A DNA stretch of 34,803 bases. It comes from Planctomycetota bacterium (GTDB taxonomy: Bacteria; Planctomycetota; Planctomycetia; Gemmatales; Gemmataceae). The translations under genes and the position numbers were made by a program. Where the stretch lies: positions 1-34,803 of the forward strand of contig JACPZP010000017.1 of the NCBI GenBank assembly GCA_016195405.1. The letters are read 5' to 3'. The notes beneath the pieces were generated by a model. The model was not told the DNA's origin. It saw nothing but the letters and a program-made list of their open reading frames with translations, and did not search any database. Each line of letters begins with the position of its first letter. The stretch's first letter is position 1. Positions 8,036 through 15,826 of this stretch are shown piece by piece.

Positions 8036-8385
8036 TCACAGTGGAAGATAAATCACCTGGTCCCGAAAGTCATCTGGCTCGCCAGCACATGCGATCACTT
8101 CCAGCTCGTTGATTGCCTGGCCGATGGAAAGGATGATCCGAAGGATGGCCACGCCGGGCATTGGCAAGCCTTGCGCCACACGATTCCATGCATCCACTGC
8201 TAGCGTCTTCTTATCCACCGACACGACGACGCGCCCTTGCTGTGCCGCCCACCCAAGATGTCCCGGTCCGGCGTTTGCCCCAAGCCCACGTCTTGAGCGC
8301 GAACGACATCGAGGTTCGGCTGACGACGGCGCAAACCCCGTGTAATGTCGCCATGCACATCTTCGTCAATCAACAGTCGGATCAC
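8036..8385 (-). pseudogene. DUF5615 PIN-like protein, broken by a one-base frameshift
   Basis: A GTG at 8385 preceded by AGGGGA starts VIRLLIDEDVHGDITRGLRRR, the N-terminus of DUF5615 PIN-like proteins with the acidic DED. After DRDILG the frame goes wrong (GRHSKGASSCRW) and stops. One base added in the G/C run at 8248-8254 restores WAAQQGRVVVSVDKKTL, continuing in the other frame to the stop at 8036-8038 with an ending typical of the family. The restored protein is about 116 residues. It overlaps the DUF433 gene by 20 nt and would be the toxin/nuclease-like partner in a type II toxin-antitoxin-like pair. The lesion may be a real mutation or a sequencing error in the homopolymer. Confidence 0.82.
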
Positions 8386-8728
8386 GATCGCCGTTCCCCT
8401 GTGCCCGCACGGCATCAAGACGGGCTTTCATTTCCAACAAGCGAGATGCGTTGACCGCTTCGATCTGTTGACGCAATTTTTCAGCTTCCTTTTCGCGCCT
8501 GGCGAGGTAATCGTCGACTTCCGCTTGATGACGAAAATAGTACGCCAATGCCCCATGCACATCGGCGAGCGTCAGGGTGTCCAGCCCGCGCGCAATCTCA
8601 TCCGGCTTCATGCCTAGGCGCCAGTATTGCAGCAGCACGTCCAGCGTTACGCGCGACTGACCGACACGAATAGTTCCTGGGTCGTCAATGTGAAGCGGGA
8701 TTGGATCGGCGTGCAAGATGATGCTCAT
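8366..8728 (-). CDS. DUF433 antitoxin-like protein
   Basis: A 120-residue protein whose first 75 residues match the DUF433 pattern (IPLHIDDPGTIRVGQSRVTL, then YWRLGMKPDEIARGLDTLTL and ADVHGALAYYFRHQ), a small winged-helix-like domain found in antitoxins. The rest is a charged helical tail (DDYLARREKEAEKLRQQIEA) longer than in typical family members. The downstream partner is a DUF5615 PIN-like gene that overlaps by 20 nt and is frame-broken, so this antitoxin may be orphaned. A GTAGGA lies before the ATG. A second, intact DUF433-DUF5615 pair lies at 33.2-33.8 kb. Confidence 0.87.
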   Translation of the reverse strand: MSIILHADPIPLHIDDPGTIRVGQSRVTLDVLLQYWRLGMKPDEIARGLDTLTLADVHGALAYYFRHQAEVDDYLARREKEAEKLRQQIEAVNASRLLEMKARLDAVRAQGNGDRDPTVD

Positions 8729-8871
8729 GCCATAATTCCTACCAAGGGCGTTTCAGCACCCGCACTTCCGCTGCTGTTTCTGGGGCTAGCGATGCGTGTT
8801 TCATGGGAATCATTCTAGCGCGGAGCAGGTTTTCGTTCAAGGAACAAAGGCCGCGCATCGGCCGCTTTGAC

Positions 8872-9603
8872 TCACGTGCACCGGTCGGAAGGTCTCGTTG
8901 TCTGCCCTTGTAACTGCTCCACAGCCGTTGACCAGTGCGACTTGTCTCGTCCGTGCGGGCAGCCCTCTTGTTGCCATAGATAATAAGCCGCAGTGGCGAT
9001 TCGACCGTGAAGATGCGCCGGCGCGTATTGATAGTTGATCCGGCGTGCGAAATCACATTGATCGTAGCAGCGGTCAAAGGCGGCCTGCAGGTTCACGACG
9101 ATGTCGCGATCCGTACTTGCAAGCGGCAATCGAAATCGCGGCAACCGTTTCTGTAGGTTTGCAGTGTAGATTTCATACCGTTCCGGCTGCGTCGATCGGG
9201 TTACGGTGACCGCGTAGTCCCACTCTGGAAGACCTTCACGGGCGTAGTCCAACATCGGTTGCCCTTGAAGTATGAGATCGATTTCCACGAGGTTGGCGGC
9301 TGCCGTCCTGGCTTGCCGACGGGTGTTCAAGTATGCCTCGCGGCCGGCGGCGGTCGTCTTATTCGACGGGCTGACCACGTCCAAAAGAGTGATCAACTGA
9401 TCGTCGTTCCGGCGGAGAACCTCGATATAGTCCTCGCTATGATTCTCCTGGACGTTGTACTCGCGCGTACAAACTCGGTACTGATACTCTTTGGGAAGAT
9501 CGGGAAGCGCCTCTCTCAAACAAGCGATGAAAGTTCGCTGAAACAATGGCCAGAGCGCCGCCTGTTCAAGGTAAGGATCCATTCCCGGGAAAAGGCTTGG
9601 CAT
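8872..9603 (-). CDS. DUF4058 family protein
   Basis: The ATG at 9603 gives MPSLFPGMDPYLEQ, the standard start of DUF4058 proteins, and a 243-residue product of normal length. Conserved blocks include DYIEVLRRNDDQLITLLDVV, SPSNKTTAAGREAYL and VEIDLILQG, a pattern suggestive of a nuclease-like fold, although family function is unproven. The open frame extends further upstream, but that part reads through the hairpin repeat and is Pro/Arg low-complexity, so it is not coding. The family is common in planctomycetes and cyanobacteria. Cytoplasmic, no signal peptide. Confidence 0.9.
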   Translation of the reverse strand: MPSLFPGMDPYLEQAALWPLFQRTFIACLREALPDLPKEYQYRVCTREYNVQENHSEDYIEVLRRNDDQLITLLDVVSPSNKTTAAGREAYLNTRRQARTAAANLVEIDLILQGQPMLDYAREGLPEWDYAVTVTRSTQPERYEIYTANLQKRLPRFRLPLASTDRDIVVNLQAAFDRCYDQCDFARRINYQYAPAHLHGRIATAAYYLWQQEGCPHGRDKSHWSTAVEQLQGQTTRPSDRCT

Positions 9604-9655
9604 CTCGACCTCGAAAGTTGTAGACCGACTACCCAAAAACGGTGGAGACTCAGCT

Positions 9656-9832
9656 CCCCTCTCCCTCCGCCTGGATAGACCTGGCCATTGCAAGCCAGTC
9701 AGCGGCGGAGGGAGAGGGGCCGGGGGTGAGGGTGGCATTCGACGGCTCAGGTTCCCCCCTCACCCCCAACCCCTCTCCCCCCGGTGTCACGGGATTGCAA
9801 AGTTTGAGTCCCAACAACCGGGGGGAGAGGGG
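9656..9832. repeat. Double hairpin intergenic repeat (CCCCTCTCCC type)
   Basis: Two perfect 16-bp inverted repeats stand in tandem. Arms 9656-9671 and 9704-9719 flank a 32-nt loop; arms 9770-9785 and 9817-9832 flank a 31-nt loop. Both stems contain a CCCCTCTCCC core, and CCCCTCACCCCCAACCCC links them. The region fills most of the 297-bp gap between the DUF4058 start and the DUF1501 stop. Similar C-rich hairpins are dispersed in many planctomycete genomes; this looks like a repeat element rather than a simple terminator because there are no T-runs. Confidence 0.85.
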
Positions 9833-9900
9833 GGCCAGACGCTCTCCCACGATTTTGGAGTAGTCGCACTGCTACCAGACTCGATGCTTGCCACGCGCAG

Positions 9901-11322
9901 CTACGCCAGCACGCCACGAATCGGCGACCCGCCTTGGCTTATGTGCACGGGCCGGCCGGTTTGATCGGGGACCGTCAATTCCGGATCGACGCCGATCAGG
10001 TGATAAATGGTCGCGCATATGTCGCCGGGCGTGACGGGAAACTCCAAAGGGTATCCGCCGCCGCGGTCGCTGCGGCCATGGACGTGACCGGTGCGAATGC
10101 CGCCGCCGGCAAGCAGGCAGAAGCCGCATTGCGGCCAATGATCGCGGCCGGCGCGGGCGTTGATCCGCGGCGTTCGGCCCATGTCGCCCATCACCACGAT
10201 GAGCGTCTGGTCCCATAGGCCGCGCTGCCACAGATCGTCGAACAGCGCCGACAAGGCGCGGTCCAAGAACGGCAAGAGCCAATGCCTGAGCATGTTGAAG
10301 TTGTTCTCATGCGTGTCCCAGTGGCCGTTTGGCTTGGCCTCGGTGTGCACGGCGATAAAGGTCACGCCCGCTTCTACCAGCCGCCGCGCCAGCAGCACGC
10401 TGGAGCCGAAGATATCGCGGCCATAACGCTCCTTGACCGCCACCGGTTCCAAAGCGAGATCGAACGCCGATCGCGCCGATGAGCTTTGAAGCAAGTCGAA
10501 CGCCTGCCGTTGGCGAGCGCCCATGAGGCTCACCGGCCGCGAGCTATCGAGCCTTGCGGCCGCCTGGTTGATCTGATCGAGCAAAGTGCGGCGGCGGTCG
10601 AGGGCGTCCAGCGTGACGGCCGCTTCCATCGACGGTAAGTGCGGCTCGCCCATGGGCCTGAGCGTGTGATCGTAGAAATCGGTGGTGGCGTTGGTGGGCC
10701 GCCCGACCGTGGGATCGGCCAGCGCGAACAGCGGATTGTATTGTCCGCCCAGATAGCCGCCGTAGGGGCCGGCGCGGCGCAAACCATCGCTGTACCCCGG
10801 ATGCGCCGGCAGCACGACATATGGCGGCACGCCCGGCCGCGTGAGCCCTGTATAGTGGCATACCGAACCCATGCTGGGATGATTGGTCGGGCTGGAAAAG
10901 TAGTCGCGCTGGTCCTGACCGCCCGTGTAGCCGGTCATGACCGCATAAGGATTATGGCTATTGTAAGGATGCGACAAAGTGCGAATGAGGCAGGTGCGAT
11001 TCAGCCACCGGCTCAAGCGCGGCAGATGCTCCGTCACGCGAACACCGGGCAGAGAAGTCGCAATGGAAGCGAATTCGCCGCGAATCTCGGCTGGAGCATC
11101 CGGTTTGGGATCGAACGTGTCGATATGGCTCGGTCCGCCGAAGAGGTCGAGCAGCACCACGGAGCGAACGCGACCCGGGCTGGCGGAAGGCTCAGGCCCA
11201 GTCGCGGCGTGGACGCGAGGGCCGAGAATGCCGCCGAGAAGTGAAAGCGATCCCGCTTTCAGTAATGCGCGCCGCGTTAGGCCGTCGCACGCTGCCGATG
11301 GATGGCCGAGAATTGTGAGCAT
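9901..11322 (-). CDS. DUF1501 protein, twin-arginine signal
   Basis: From the ATG at 11322, with AAGGGGGG upstream, the product is 473 residues. The N-terminus carries a twin-arginine export motif (TRRALLKAGSLSLLGG). Family hallmarks are GGPSHIDTFDPKPDAPAEIR, LPRLSRWLNRTCLIRTLSH, GDMGRTPRINARAGRDHW and a final GRPVHI. DUF1501 belongs to the alkaline-phosphatase/sulfatase superfamily and is greatly expanded in planctomycetes, normally beside a DUF1549/DUF1553 cytochrome-like gene. Here it stands alone. The molecular function is unknown; a periplasmic hydrolase is the family-level guess. Confidence 0.94.
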   Translation of the reverse strand: MLTILGHPSAACDGLTRRALLKAGSLSLLGGILGPRVHAATGPEPSASPGRVRSVVLLDLFGGPSHIDTFDPKPDAPAEIRGEFASIATSLPGVRVTEHLPRLSRWLNRTCLIRTLSHPYNSHNPYAVMTGYTGGQDQRDYFSSPTNHPSMGSVCHYTGLTRPGVPPYVVLPAHPGYSDGLRRAGPYGGYLGGQYNPLFALADPTVGRPTNATTDFYDHTLRPMGEPHLPSMEAAVTLDALDRRRTLLDQINQAAARLDSSRPVSLMGARQRQAFDLLQSSSARSAFDLALEPVAVKERYGRDIFGSSVLLARRLVEAGVTFIAVHTEAKPNGHWDTHENNFNMLRHWLLPFLDRALSALFDDLWQRGLWDQTLIVVMGDMGRTPRINARAGRDHWPQCGFCLLAGGGIRTGHVHGRSDRGGGYPLEFPVTPGDICATIYHLIGVDPELTVPDQTGRPVHISQGGSPIRGVLA

Positions 11323-11376
11323 GTGGTCCCCCCTTGAACTGGGGGACATTGTAGCATGGGCGGGGAGTGGAAGAAA

Positions 11377-11763
11377 CTACCACAATCTTTTCGGCCCGTA
11401 AGCGTCGAAGAGCGGGTCGGACGATACGAGCCTCAGCCCTTCGACCAACGCGGTTGCCGCGATCAGGCGATCGAAAGGGTCTCGGTGGTGCAAGGGCAAT
11501 GTGGTCAGCGGCTCGATGTGTTGAGCTTCCAGCGGCAGCAAATGAATGTCATCCGCAAGTAGAGACGAAGGATAAAGCGTGCCGAACGGCGAAGGTAAAG
11601 GAAGCTTGCCTAAACGATTCTTGAGTGCGATTTCCAGCAAACTGATGGGCGAGAGCCATCGTTCATTAGCGGGATCCTCGATGGCCGATTTCGCGGTCGC
11701 GCTCAATTTCGGATCGTCGCTTTGGAACCATAAGAGGCTGTGAGTGTCGAGTAGAAGCCTCAT
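11377..11763 (-). CDS. VapC-like PIN-domain toxin
   Basis: A 128-residue PIN-domain protein. The acidic active site of the family is present: Asp6 in LLLDTHSLLW, Glu44 in SLLEIALK, Asp95/Asp98 in HHRDPFDRLIAA and Asp116 in LVSSDP. The DTHxLLWF start identifies the subfamily paired with Phd/YefM-type antitoxins. Such toxins are Mg-dependent ribonucleases cutting tRNA or rRNA. Its start codon overlaps the stop of the antitoxin gene upstream by 4 nt, so the two are translationally coupled. All catalytic residues look intact. Confidence 0.93.
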   Translation of the reverse strand: MRLLLDTHSLLWFQSDDPKLSATAKSAIEDPANERWLSPISLLEIALKNRLGKLPLPSPFGTLYPSSLLADDIHLLPLEAQHIEPLTTLPLHHRDPFDRLIAATALVEGLRLVSSDPLFDAYGPKRLW

Positions 11764-11999
11764 TCCATGTACTCGCGCAACTCTTCGAGCGGCTCGTCGA
11801 AGTCATTAGGAACGACCAATTGGCCTTTAAGCCGGCCAGCTTTGGGCACGGCGGTGACGGGCGGGCGCGGCCGCGAAGGAACGACTGTCAGTCGAAACGT
11901 GTCGCCGTTTTGCTCCAATTCGACTATCTCACCCGCGCGCGCGGCGGTCAACAATTCGCCAAAGCGTTTTTGCGCCTCTTCGACGGAAATGCGGATCAT
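11760..11999 (-). CDS. Phd/YefM-type antitoxin
   Basis: From the ATG at 11999, preceded by GAGGAGGG, the product is 79 residues: MIRISVEEAQKRFGELL and GEIVELEQNGDTFRL form the Phd/YefM DNA-binding fold, followed by a linker (RLKGQLVVPNDFDEPLEEL) that would wrap the toxin. It should neutralise the adjoining PIN toxin and repress the pair's own promoter. Longer open-frame starts upstream lie in the promoter region and add Arg/Ser-rich junk. Overlaps the toxin start by 4 nt. Confidence 0.93.
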   Translation of the reverse strand: MIRISVEEAQKRFGELLTAARAGEIVELEQNGDTFRLTVVPSRPRPPVTAVPKAGRLKGQLVVPNDFDEPLEELREYME

Positions 12000-12033
12000 G
12001 GTTTTCCCTCCTCGGGCCAGCGGGCATTTTACT

Positions 12034-12039
12034 ATTATA
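12034..12039 (-). promoter_or_regulatory. Probable -10 box of the toxin-antitoxin operon
   Basis: On the minus strand the sequence reads GGTATAATAGT, a perfect TATAAT 34 bp before the antitoxin ATG. The region 17 bp further upstream (ACTTTC) is a poor -35, so the start may depend on the extended -10 context or an activator. Confidence 0.45.
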
Positions 12040-12184
12040 CCGGAAGCCCGTTTCCTGAAAGTGTCGAGACTTCTCGGCGAAGGACTGCGCACCCGTGCTC
12101 GTGAGATTATGAAACCCCGCAATGCCTTTTGCTCGTTTTGTCGCAAGGGCTACCAGCAAGTCGGTCCCTTGGTCGAAGGACCGG

Positions 12185-12208
12185 CAGACGTTTACACAGA
12201 CGTTTACA
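12185..12208. repeat. Contiguous 12-bp direct repeat upstream of 12213
   Basis: CAGACGTTTACA occurs twice with no gap, ending 4 bp before the start of the next gene. A short exact tandem at this place could be a regulator binding site or a slippage duplication; it leaves little room for a ribosome site. Confidence 0.5.
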
Positions 12209-12212
12209 TATC

Positions 12213-12989
12213 ATGGACCCTGACGTGACGCGTTTAGCGTGGGAAGAATCTTCGGACACGTATGAATTGCTGGAGACGCTTCGCGCGAAGGCCAGCGACC
12301 GGAAGTTACGGCTCTTTGCAGTAGCTTGTTGCCGACGGGTTTTTAACCTGCTTGACAGTGACAAAAGCCGCGCCGTGGTCGATGTTGCGGAGCGGTTCGC
12401 GGATAGGCACGTTACGGCCGAAGCTTTAGGAGCCGCGTGGTGGGAGGCCTATAGCAGCATGCGGGACCATGATATGGACATGGACGCAGCATCGAATCTC
12501 GGCTGGGGCGCTATCTTGCCTAATGGCAAGCGCCTGGCCCGGATTGAGGATTGCAAGACGGAAGCTCCACTCTTTCCTGTACTCTGCACTGCGTACGGCG
12601 CCGCCGGGTTGGTCGCATCGGCTGCGGGGGGTGTCGAATCCTTGGAAGCGCTTCCGTTTGATCAGCGGATGAGCGACGCCTCTCGAATTCTGGTAGAAAC
12701 CTACGAAAACGAATTCCGAAAGGAATCGGTGCTTCAATGCCACCTGCTTCGTGACATTTTTCTACACCCAAATCATTCAGTCGGGTTAGTGCCGCAGTGG
12801 CGGACAGTTGATTCCATTGAATTAGCCCGAACGATATATAACGACCAAAGATTCAGTCTGCTCCCGGTTTTGGCGAACGCTTTACTGGATGCGGGTTGCA
12901 ATGACGAGGCTATACTTGCACATTGCCGTCGCGACAGCGATCATACACGCGGCTGCTGGGTGGTAGACTTGGTATTAGACCAAAGTTAG
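12213..12989 (+). CDS. Planctomycete-type conserved protein of unknown function
   Basis: The ATG at 12213 gives a 258-residue protein. It has the pattern of a family I recall from Gemmata-like planctomycetes: KASDRKLRLFAVACCRRVFN near the N-terminus, AVVDVAERFADRHVT, then CHLLRDIF with a Pro/Trp segment, ELARTIYNDQRFSLLPVLAN, ALLDAGCNDEAILAHCR and a GCWVVDLVL ending. It is predicted mostly helical, without signal peptide or membrane helix. No catalytic motif is evident; the CCRR pair could be a metal or structural site. An in-frame extension upstream is Arg-rich and probably not translated. A hairpin just after the stop may end the transcript. Confidence 0.82.
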   Translation: MDPDVTRLAWEESSDTYELLETLRAKASDRKLRLFAVACCRRVFNLLDSDKSRAVVDVAERFADRHVTAEALGAAWWEAYSSMRDHDMDMDAASNLGWGAILPNGKRLARIEDCKTEAPLFPVLCTAYGAAGLVASAAGGVESLEALPFDQRMSDASRILVETYENEFRKESVLQCHLLRDIFLHPNHSVGLVPQWRTVDSIELARTIYNDQRFSLLPVLANALLDAGCNDEAILAHCRRDSDHTRGCWVVDLVLDQS

Positions 12990-13008
12990 CGGCCGAACGT
13001 TCAGCCGC
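12989..13008 (+). terminator. Hairpin following the 12213 gene
   Basis: GCGGC and GCCGC flank a centre with GAACGTTC, giving a compact, nearly continuous stem that starts at the last base of the stop codon. There is no T-run, so termination is only possible. Confidence 0.35.
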
Positions 13009-13086
13009 AACTTCCGAAGTGGTCGAGAATGCCAGAAGCCACCTGCGTTAGATGCCGATCCTGCATGCACAGCGCTGACCCAGTCC

Positions 13087-13368
13087 TTGACGTGTGCCGA
13101 ATGCAACGCGACGGCAATTGCGAAACCAGAACACGCGCACCAGGTGAAGGTCACGCTTTCAGCCACAAACGATCACGCTTACATCCAACGCCTGTCCGTC
13201 CCGGAGCGTTACCCTCTGTATTCTACCAACGATGATCCATCCATCGATCATCCGTTGCCTTCGATTCTCAGAGAGTACCATTACAGCCTTCTGCGAATTT
13301 GCGTTTACACCGTACTCGGAGTAGCGGCGCTCGTTGGATGCCTTGCGTTGTTGTTCGTGTTGTCTTGA
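13087..13368 (+). CDS. Small possible membrane protein with Cys pair
   Basis: A 93-codon ORF from a TTG start. It begins with CAECNATAIAKPEHAHQVKV, which resembles the first half of zinc-ribbon starts common in planctomycete proteins, and ends with a strong membrane helix (ICVYTVLGVAALVGCLALLF). The second Cys pair of a ribbon is missing. It overlaps the 3' end of a minus-strand ORF at 13159-13872 for 210 bp, so at most one is likely to be fully real in the overlap. No good ribosome site is visible. Function unknown. Confidence 0.33.
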   Translation: MTCAECNATAIAKPEHAHQVKVTLSATNDHAYIQRLSVPERYPLYSTNDDPSIDHPLPSILREYHYSLLRICVYTVLGVAALVGCLALLFVLS

Positions 13369-13872
13369 CCTAGCGAGAGTCCGTCCCAAGTTTGCCTTGA
13401 GCAGGTCTTCGACTCGTCGCGCGACGTTGCTCTCTAGATTTCGAAGAATCGCCTGCACTTTGGGCCAATTGGCTCCGAACTGCTCCTGCTTCGCTTGTTG
13501 CCAATCCGCCATGACTTCCGCCGAGAAGTCATATGGCCGGTCGAGCTGGGCACCGGCGAAATCGAGAACGAACGGGCGACTGACCACGGTTATCTCAAGA
13601 ATCCAGAGTGTGTCGTCGACACTTACCAGTCTTGGGATTTTGCAGCCACAAACCTCCGTTACATCGTTTTCTTTTAGACGCAGATAAACTTCGCGCTCAC
13701 GGAGGTAATGGGCTTCCCGCTCATGCGCTTTAATCGCCGACCGGCCCTCTTCGCTCTGGTCTTTCGCGGAAAATACGATACCATGAACGCCGAATCCGAG
13801 TTGTGGTCCAAGGACTAGACCCCGGCGGTTGGCGTATTCTTGGGCCCGGCGAAAAAGGTCTGGGTGAGTCAT
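13159..13872 (-). CDS. Protein-kinase N-lobe-like protein lacking catalytic loop
   Basis: A 237-residue ORF. Residues about 20-100 look like the small lobe of a protein kinase: glycine loop GFGVHGIVF, a Lys at 48 in SAIKAH, an acidic Glu61 in a helix (REREVYLRL) and a hinge-like WILEITVVSRPFVLDF. The following helix has DWQQAKQEQFGANWPKVQAI. No HRD- or DFG-like catalytic motif follows, where relatives I recall carry LLDVSPGN-type sequence; the remainder (about 148-237) is Arg-rich and may be out-of-family. It is either a pseudokinase or a 3'-damaged gene. Its ATG overlaps that of the divergent gene at 13871. Confidence 0.55.
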   Translation of the reverse strand: MTHPDLFRRAQEYANRRGLVLGPQLGFGVHGIVFSAKDQSEEGRSAIKAHEREAHYLREREVYLRLKENDVTEVCGCKIPRLVSVDDTLWILEITVVSRPFVLDFAGAQLDRPYDFSAEVMADWQQAKQEQFGANWPKVQAILRNLESNVARRVEDLLKANLGRTLARSRQHEQQRKASNERRYSEYGVNANSQKAVMVLSENRRQRMIDGWIIVGRIQRVTLRDGQALDVSVIVCG

Positions 13873-14113
13873 GAGCGCGAAAGCCCCCGGTCATTCCGCT
13901 AAGGTTCGAATGGAACTGCGCCTCAACGGTCACATCCTCCCCATCGCCGAACTCGGACCCAATTTTCTCGTGCTGAGAACTCCAATCGACCACCCCGCCG
14001 GCGACGCTGAGATCTCCCTTTCCATCGATGGCGAAGAGGAATGCTGGCCCGTCTGGTTGGCCGACGGCATCATATTGGAAAAGCGAGAAACGAAAATCAG
14101 CCGCTGTCCGTGA
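13871..14113 (+). CDS. Small conserved protein of unknown function, NGHxLPIAELGPxF type
   Basis: 80 codons from the ATG at 13871. The core RLNGHILPIAELGPNFLVLR, then DHPAGDAEISLSIDGEEECW, resembles a small beta-rich protein I associate with planctomycetes; no function is known. A second in-frame ATG at 13910 (MELRLNG) with AAGG just upstream may be the real start and would remove the overlap with the divergent kinase-like gene. In the longer form the two genes begin within a single CATG. Confidence 0.68.
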   Translation: MSAKAPGHSAKVRMELRLNGHILPIAELGPNFLVLRTPIDHPAGDAEISLSIDGEEECWPVWLADGIILEKRETKISRCP

Positions 14114-14235
14114 TATCGGAGATATTGGATTGGCGGGTCGAGTGTGGGAGGGGTCGCGATGGTTCAAGCACGCTTTGGGACCCATGGAATTTGACCCCGG
14201 CAAGAAGGACGCCATCGCCGGGGCCTTGGCCGAAC

Positions 14236-14523
14236 TCAATCGCGCCAACTAAGTTTTTCCTCTTTCGCCATTTCTTCAATGATCTGCCGAAGCGTTTTTC
14301 CTTGTCCGAGCTGAGCGAGCCGTTCTTTGGAATGAGAGAAGCCTTGGTCCGACAAGAGAAAAAGTGATTTCAGGAATACGTCGCGCGCCGCCGTGACTTT
14401 TTTCAATTCCTCGCGGAGGCGATCACACTCCGCTTCTGCCGCTCGAAAGCGAGCTTCCCAGTCTTGGGGTGAGTGCCCGTCATCCAGGGCACGATGCGAA
14501 GTCGAATCAATTGGGATGGACAT
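14236..14523 (-). CDS. Small coiled-coil protein of unknown function
   Basis: A 95-residue protein. After a polar N-terminus there is a clear heptad-like helix (FRAAEAECDRLREELKKVTA, continuing with ARDVFLKSLF), followed by ERLAQLGQGKTLRQIIEE, a short second helix. No signal peptide or membrane segment. This helix-plus-QGKTL pattern appears in short hypothetical proteins; function is unknown. A small structural or adaptor role is plausible from coiled-coil content alone. It is separated from its neighbours by gaps over 100 bp. Confidence 0.65.
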   Translation of the reverse strand: MSIPIDSTSHRALDDGHSPQDWEARFRAAEAECDRLREELKKVTAARDVFLKSLFLLSDQGFSHSKERLAQLGQGKTLRQIIEEMAKEEKLSWRD

Positions 14524-14641
14524 TCGTGTTCCTGAAGAGCGCTTTCATGCGTATTGCCCGAAGTGATCTTACCCGAATGCGCGCACCCATGCTAACGATT
14601 CCGAGCGCTGCGACCCAAAGCGGCTCACATGCACCAATTGC

Positions 14642-15424
14642 CTAGTAGGCTTCCATCACCTTCAGCGCATCTTCCATCTTCCGCAAAAACGCGCTACCGG
14701 CCTGATACGTGCCCTCGGCCATGCCGATTTCGTGCGCTCGCAGCCATTGGCGCATTTTTTCCACGTCGCGGGACGCTTGCTGGAGGATGGCGGGCGACAC
14801 TTTGCCGCCGGCGGTTTGCAGGGCGGCCAATTGCAAGGCGGATTCGGTATGCTTCATCGTGTCATGATCCTCGCCCGGTGGAATGAGCCGAAACGCCAAG
14901 GGCCAATCGAGTTGGCCGTTCTTGTTGGAAATCCCCATGGCCGTTAGCAGCGAACCCAAGTCCGTACCGGCGTTCGCGGAGGGCTGCGTGTTATTCGCGA
15001 CGGTGGTGTTGGCCTGGCTGTAACCGGAGCCTGAGCCGGAGTATGACCCGGAATTCATGCCGCCGTAGCCGCTCGAATAGGCCATGTACGGGTTGGACAT
15101 CATGTAGGGATTCGACATGTACGAGTTGGACATATACGAATTCGACATGTAGGGATTGTTGGCGCCGGATGCGTACGGGCTCATGGAGCGCAGGAGCATG
15201 TGGCGCTGGAGATGTGCCAGGCCAAACGGGCTCGAGAAAATCGAGACCGTTGGATTGTTCGTGGTCGTCATCATCGGGTTCATTTGCTGATTGGAGTTCA
15301 TTTGTTGGTTTGTCTGCGGCGGCGTAATGACGATGAAGTTCCGCGCTCGCATTTGGGCGTGGACGTCGGCGGCGCCGGCGAAAACGATAAGACAGCCGAT
15401 GATAATTCGAAATGAAAGCGACAT
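14642..15424 (-). CDS. Secreted Tyr/Met/Ser/Asn-repeat protein
   Basis: From the ATG at 15424 with GGAAGGAAG upstream, a 260-residue protein. Residues 1-24 form a signal peptide (FRIIIGCLIVFAGAADVHA). A Gln/Asn/Met-rich stretch is followed by a tandem pentapeptide array of the type YMSN(S/P) (PYMSNSYMSNSYMSNPYM) and a Gly/Ser/Tyr segment. The last about 100 residues are a more ordered helical domain (ALQLAALQTAGG, VEKMRQWLRAHEIG). Such low-complexity linkers are common in planctomycete surface proteins; the role is unknown. The frame is open for 89 codons upstream, but that part is Arg/Pro-rich and overlaps the next gene. Confidence 0.85.
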   Translation of the reverse strand: MSLSFRIIIGCLIVFAGAADVHAQMRARNFIVITPPQTNQQMNSNQQMNPMMTTTNNPTVSIFSSPFGLAHLQRHMLLRSMSPYASGANNPYMSNSYMSNSYMSNPYMMSNPYMAYSSGYGGMNSGSYSGSGSGYSQANTTVANNTQPSANAGTDLGSLLTAMGISNKNGQLDWPLAFRLIPPGEDHDTMKHTESALQLAALQTAGGKVSPAILQQASRDVEKMRQWLRAHEIGMAEGTYQAGSAFLRKMEDALKVMEAY

Positions 15425-15482
15425 AACAGGTCTTCCTTCCGCGGAGTGCAATCCGTTAACCGCAAGCAAAGGCCATCCGTGT

Positions 15483-15701
15483 TCACGAAACGTGAGGCGA
15501 AGGGGCGTCTTTTTTGGATTTTGGAGAGCGCGGCGGCCCAACTCGTTTGAGGGGCGTCCAGGAAGGTGCATCGCTGGCGGGAAAGGATTCCATCGACGCC
15601 TCCTCGATCGCGTCGATTTTGTTTTCGTCAGCGGCATCCGGAGTTGAAGCTTTGATGGCCTCGTTCTCGCTCTCGACTCCCTCGTCTTCATTGTTCGGCA
15701 T
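15483..15701 (-). CDS. Small acidic protein with ESFPASD motif
   Basis: The ATG at 15701, with GGGAG upstream, gives 72 residues. The N-terminal half is strongly acidic (NNEDEGVESENEA). The centre has EEASMESFPASDAPSWT, a motif found in many short bacterial proteins of unknown function, typically near the C-terminus. The last residues are basic. No membrane segment. It probably forms its own unit, with the divergent LOG gene starting 125 bp away. Confidence 0.75.
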   Translation of the reverse strand: MPNNEDEGVESENEAIKASTPDAADENKIDAIEEASMESFPASDAPSWTPLKRVGPPRSPKSKKDAPSPHVS

Positions 15702-15826
15702 GGCTTGCTCCCAGGTCAATGCCCAAAGTCGATCTTTGACTCGATGATGCGCGCGCTATCCGCTTCCTTACGGGCGCGGCTCCGACGGGCGGCGCCGATG
15801 ACGGGCCTTTATAGAATGGGGGTGCA

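Noticed and set aside
8739..8813. Very short minus-strand ORF before the DUF433 gene (MKHASLAPETAAEVRVLKRP)
   Set aside because: It reads like protein but is about 21 residues long, has no ribosome site and no recognised relative; could be a gene remnant.
9656..9832. CRISPR array
   Set aside because: The two units are inverted-repeat hairpins, not direct repeats with regular spacers; no cas genes nearby.
14184..14252. Short plus-strand ORF (MEFDPGKKDAIAGALAELNR)
   Set aside because: Only about 22 codons and no recognised family or start signal; it may be a remnant.
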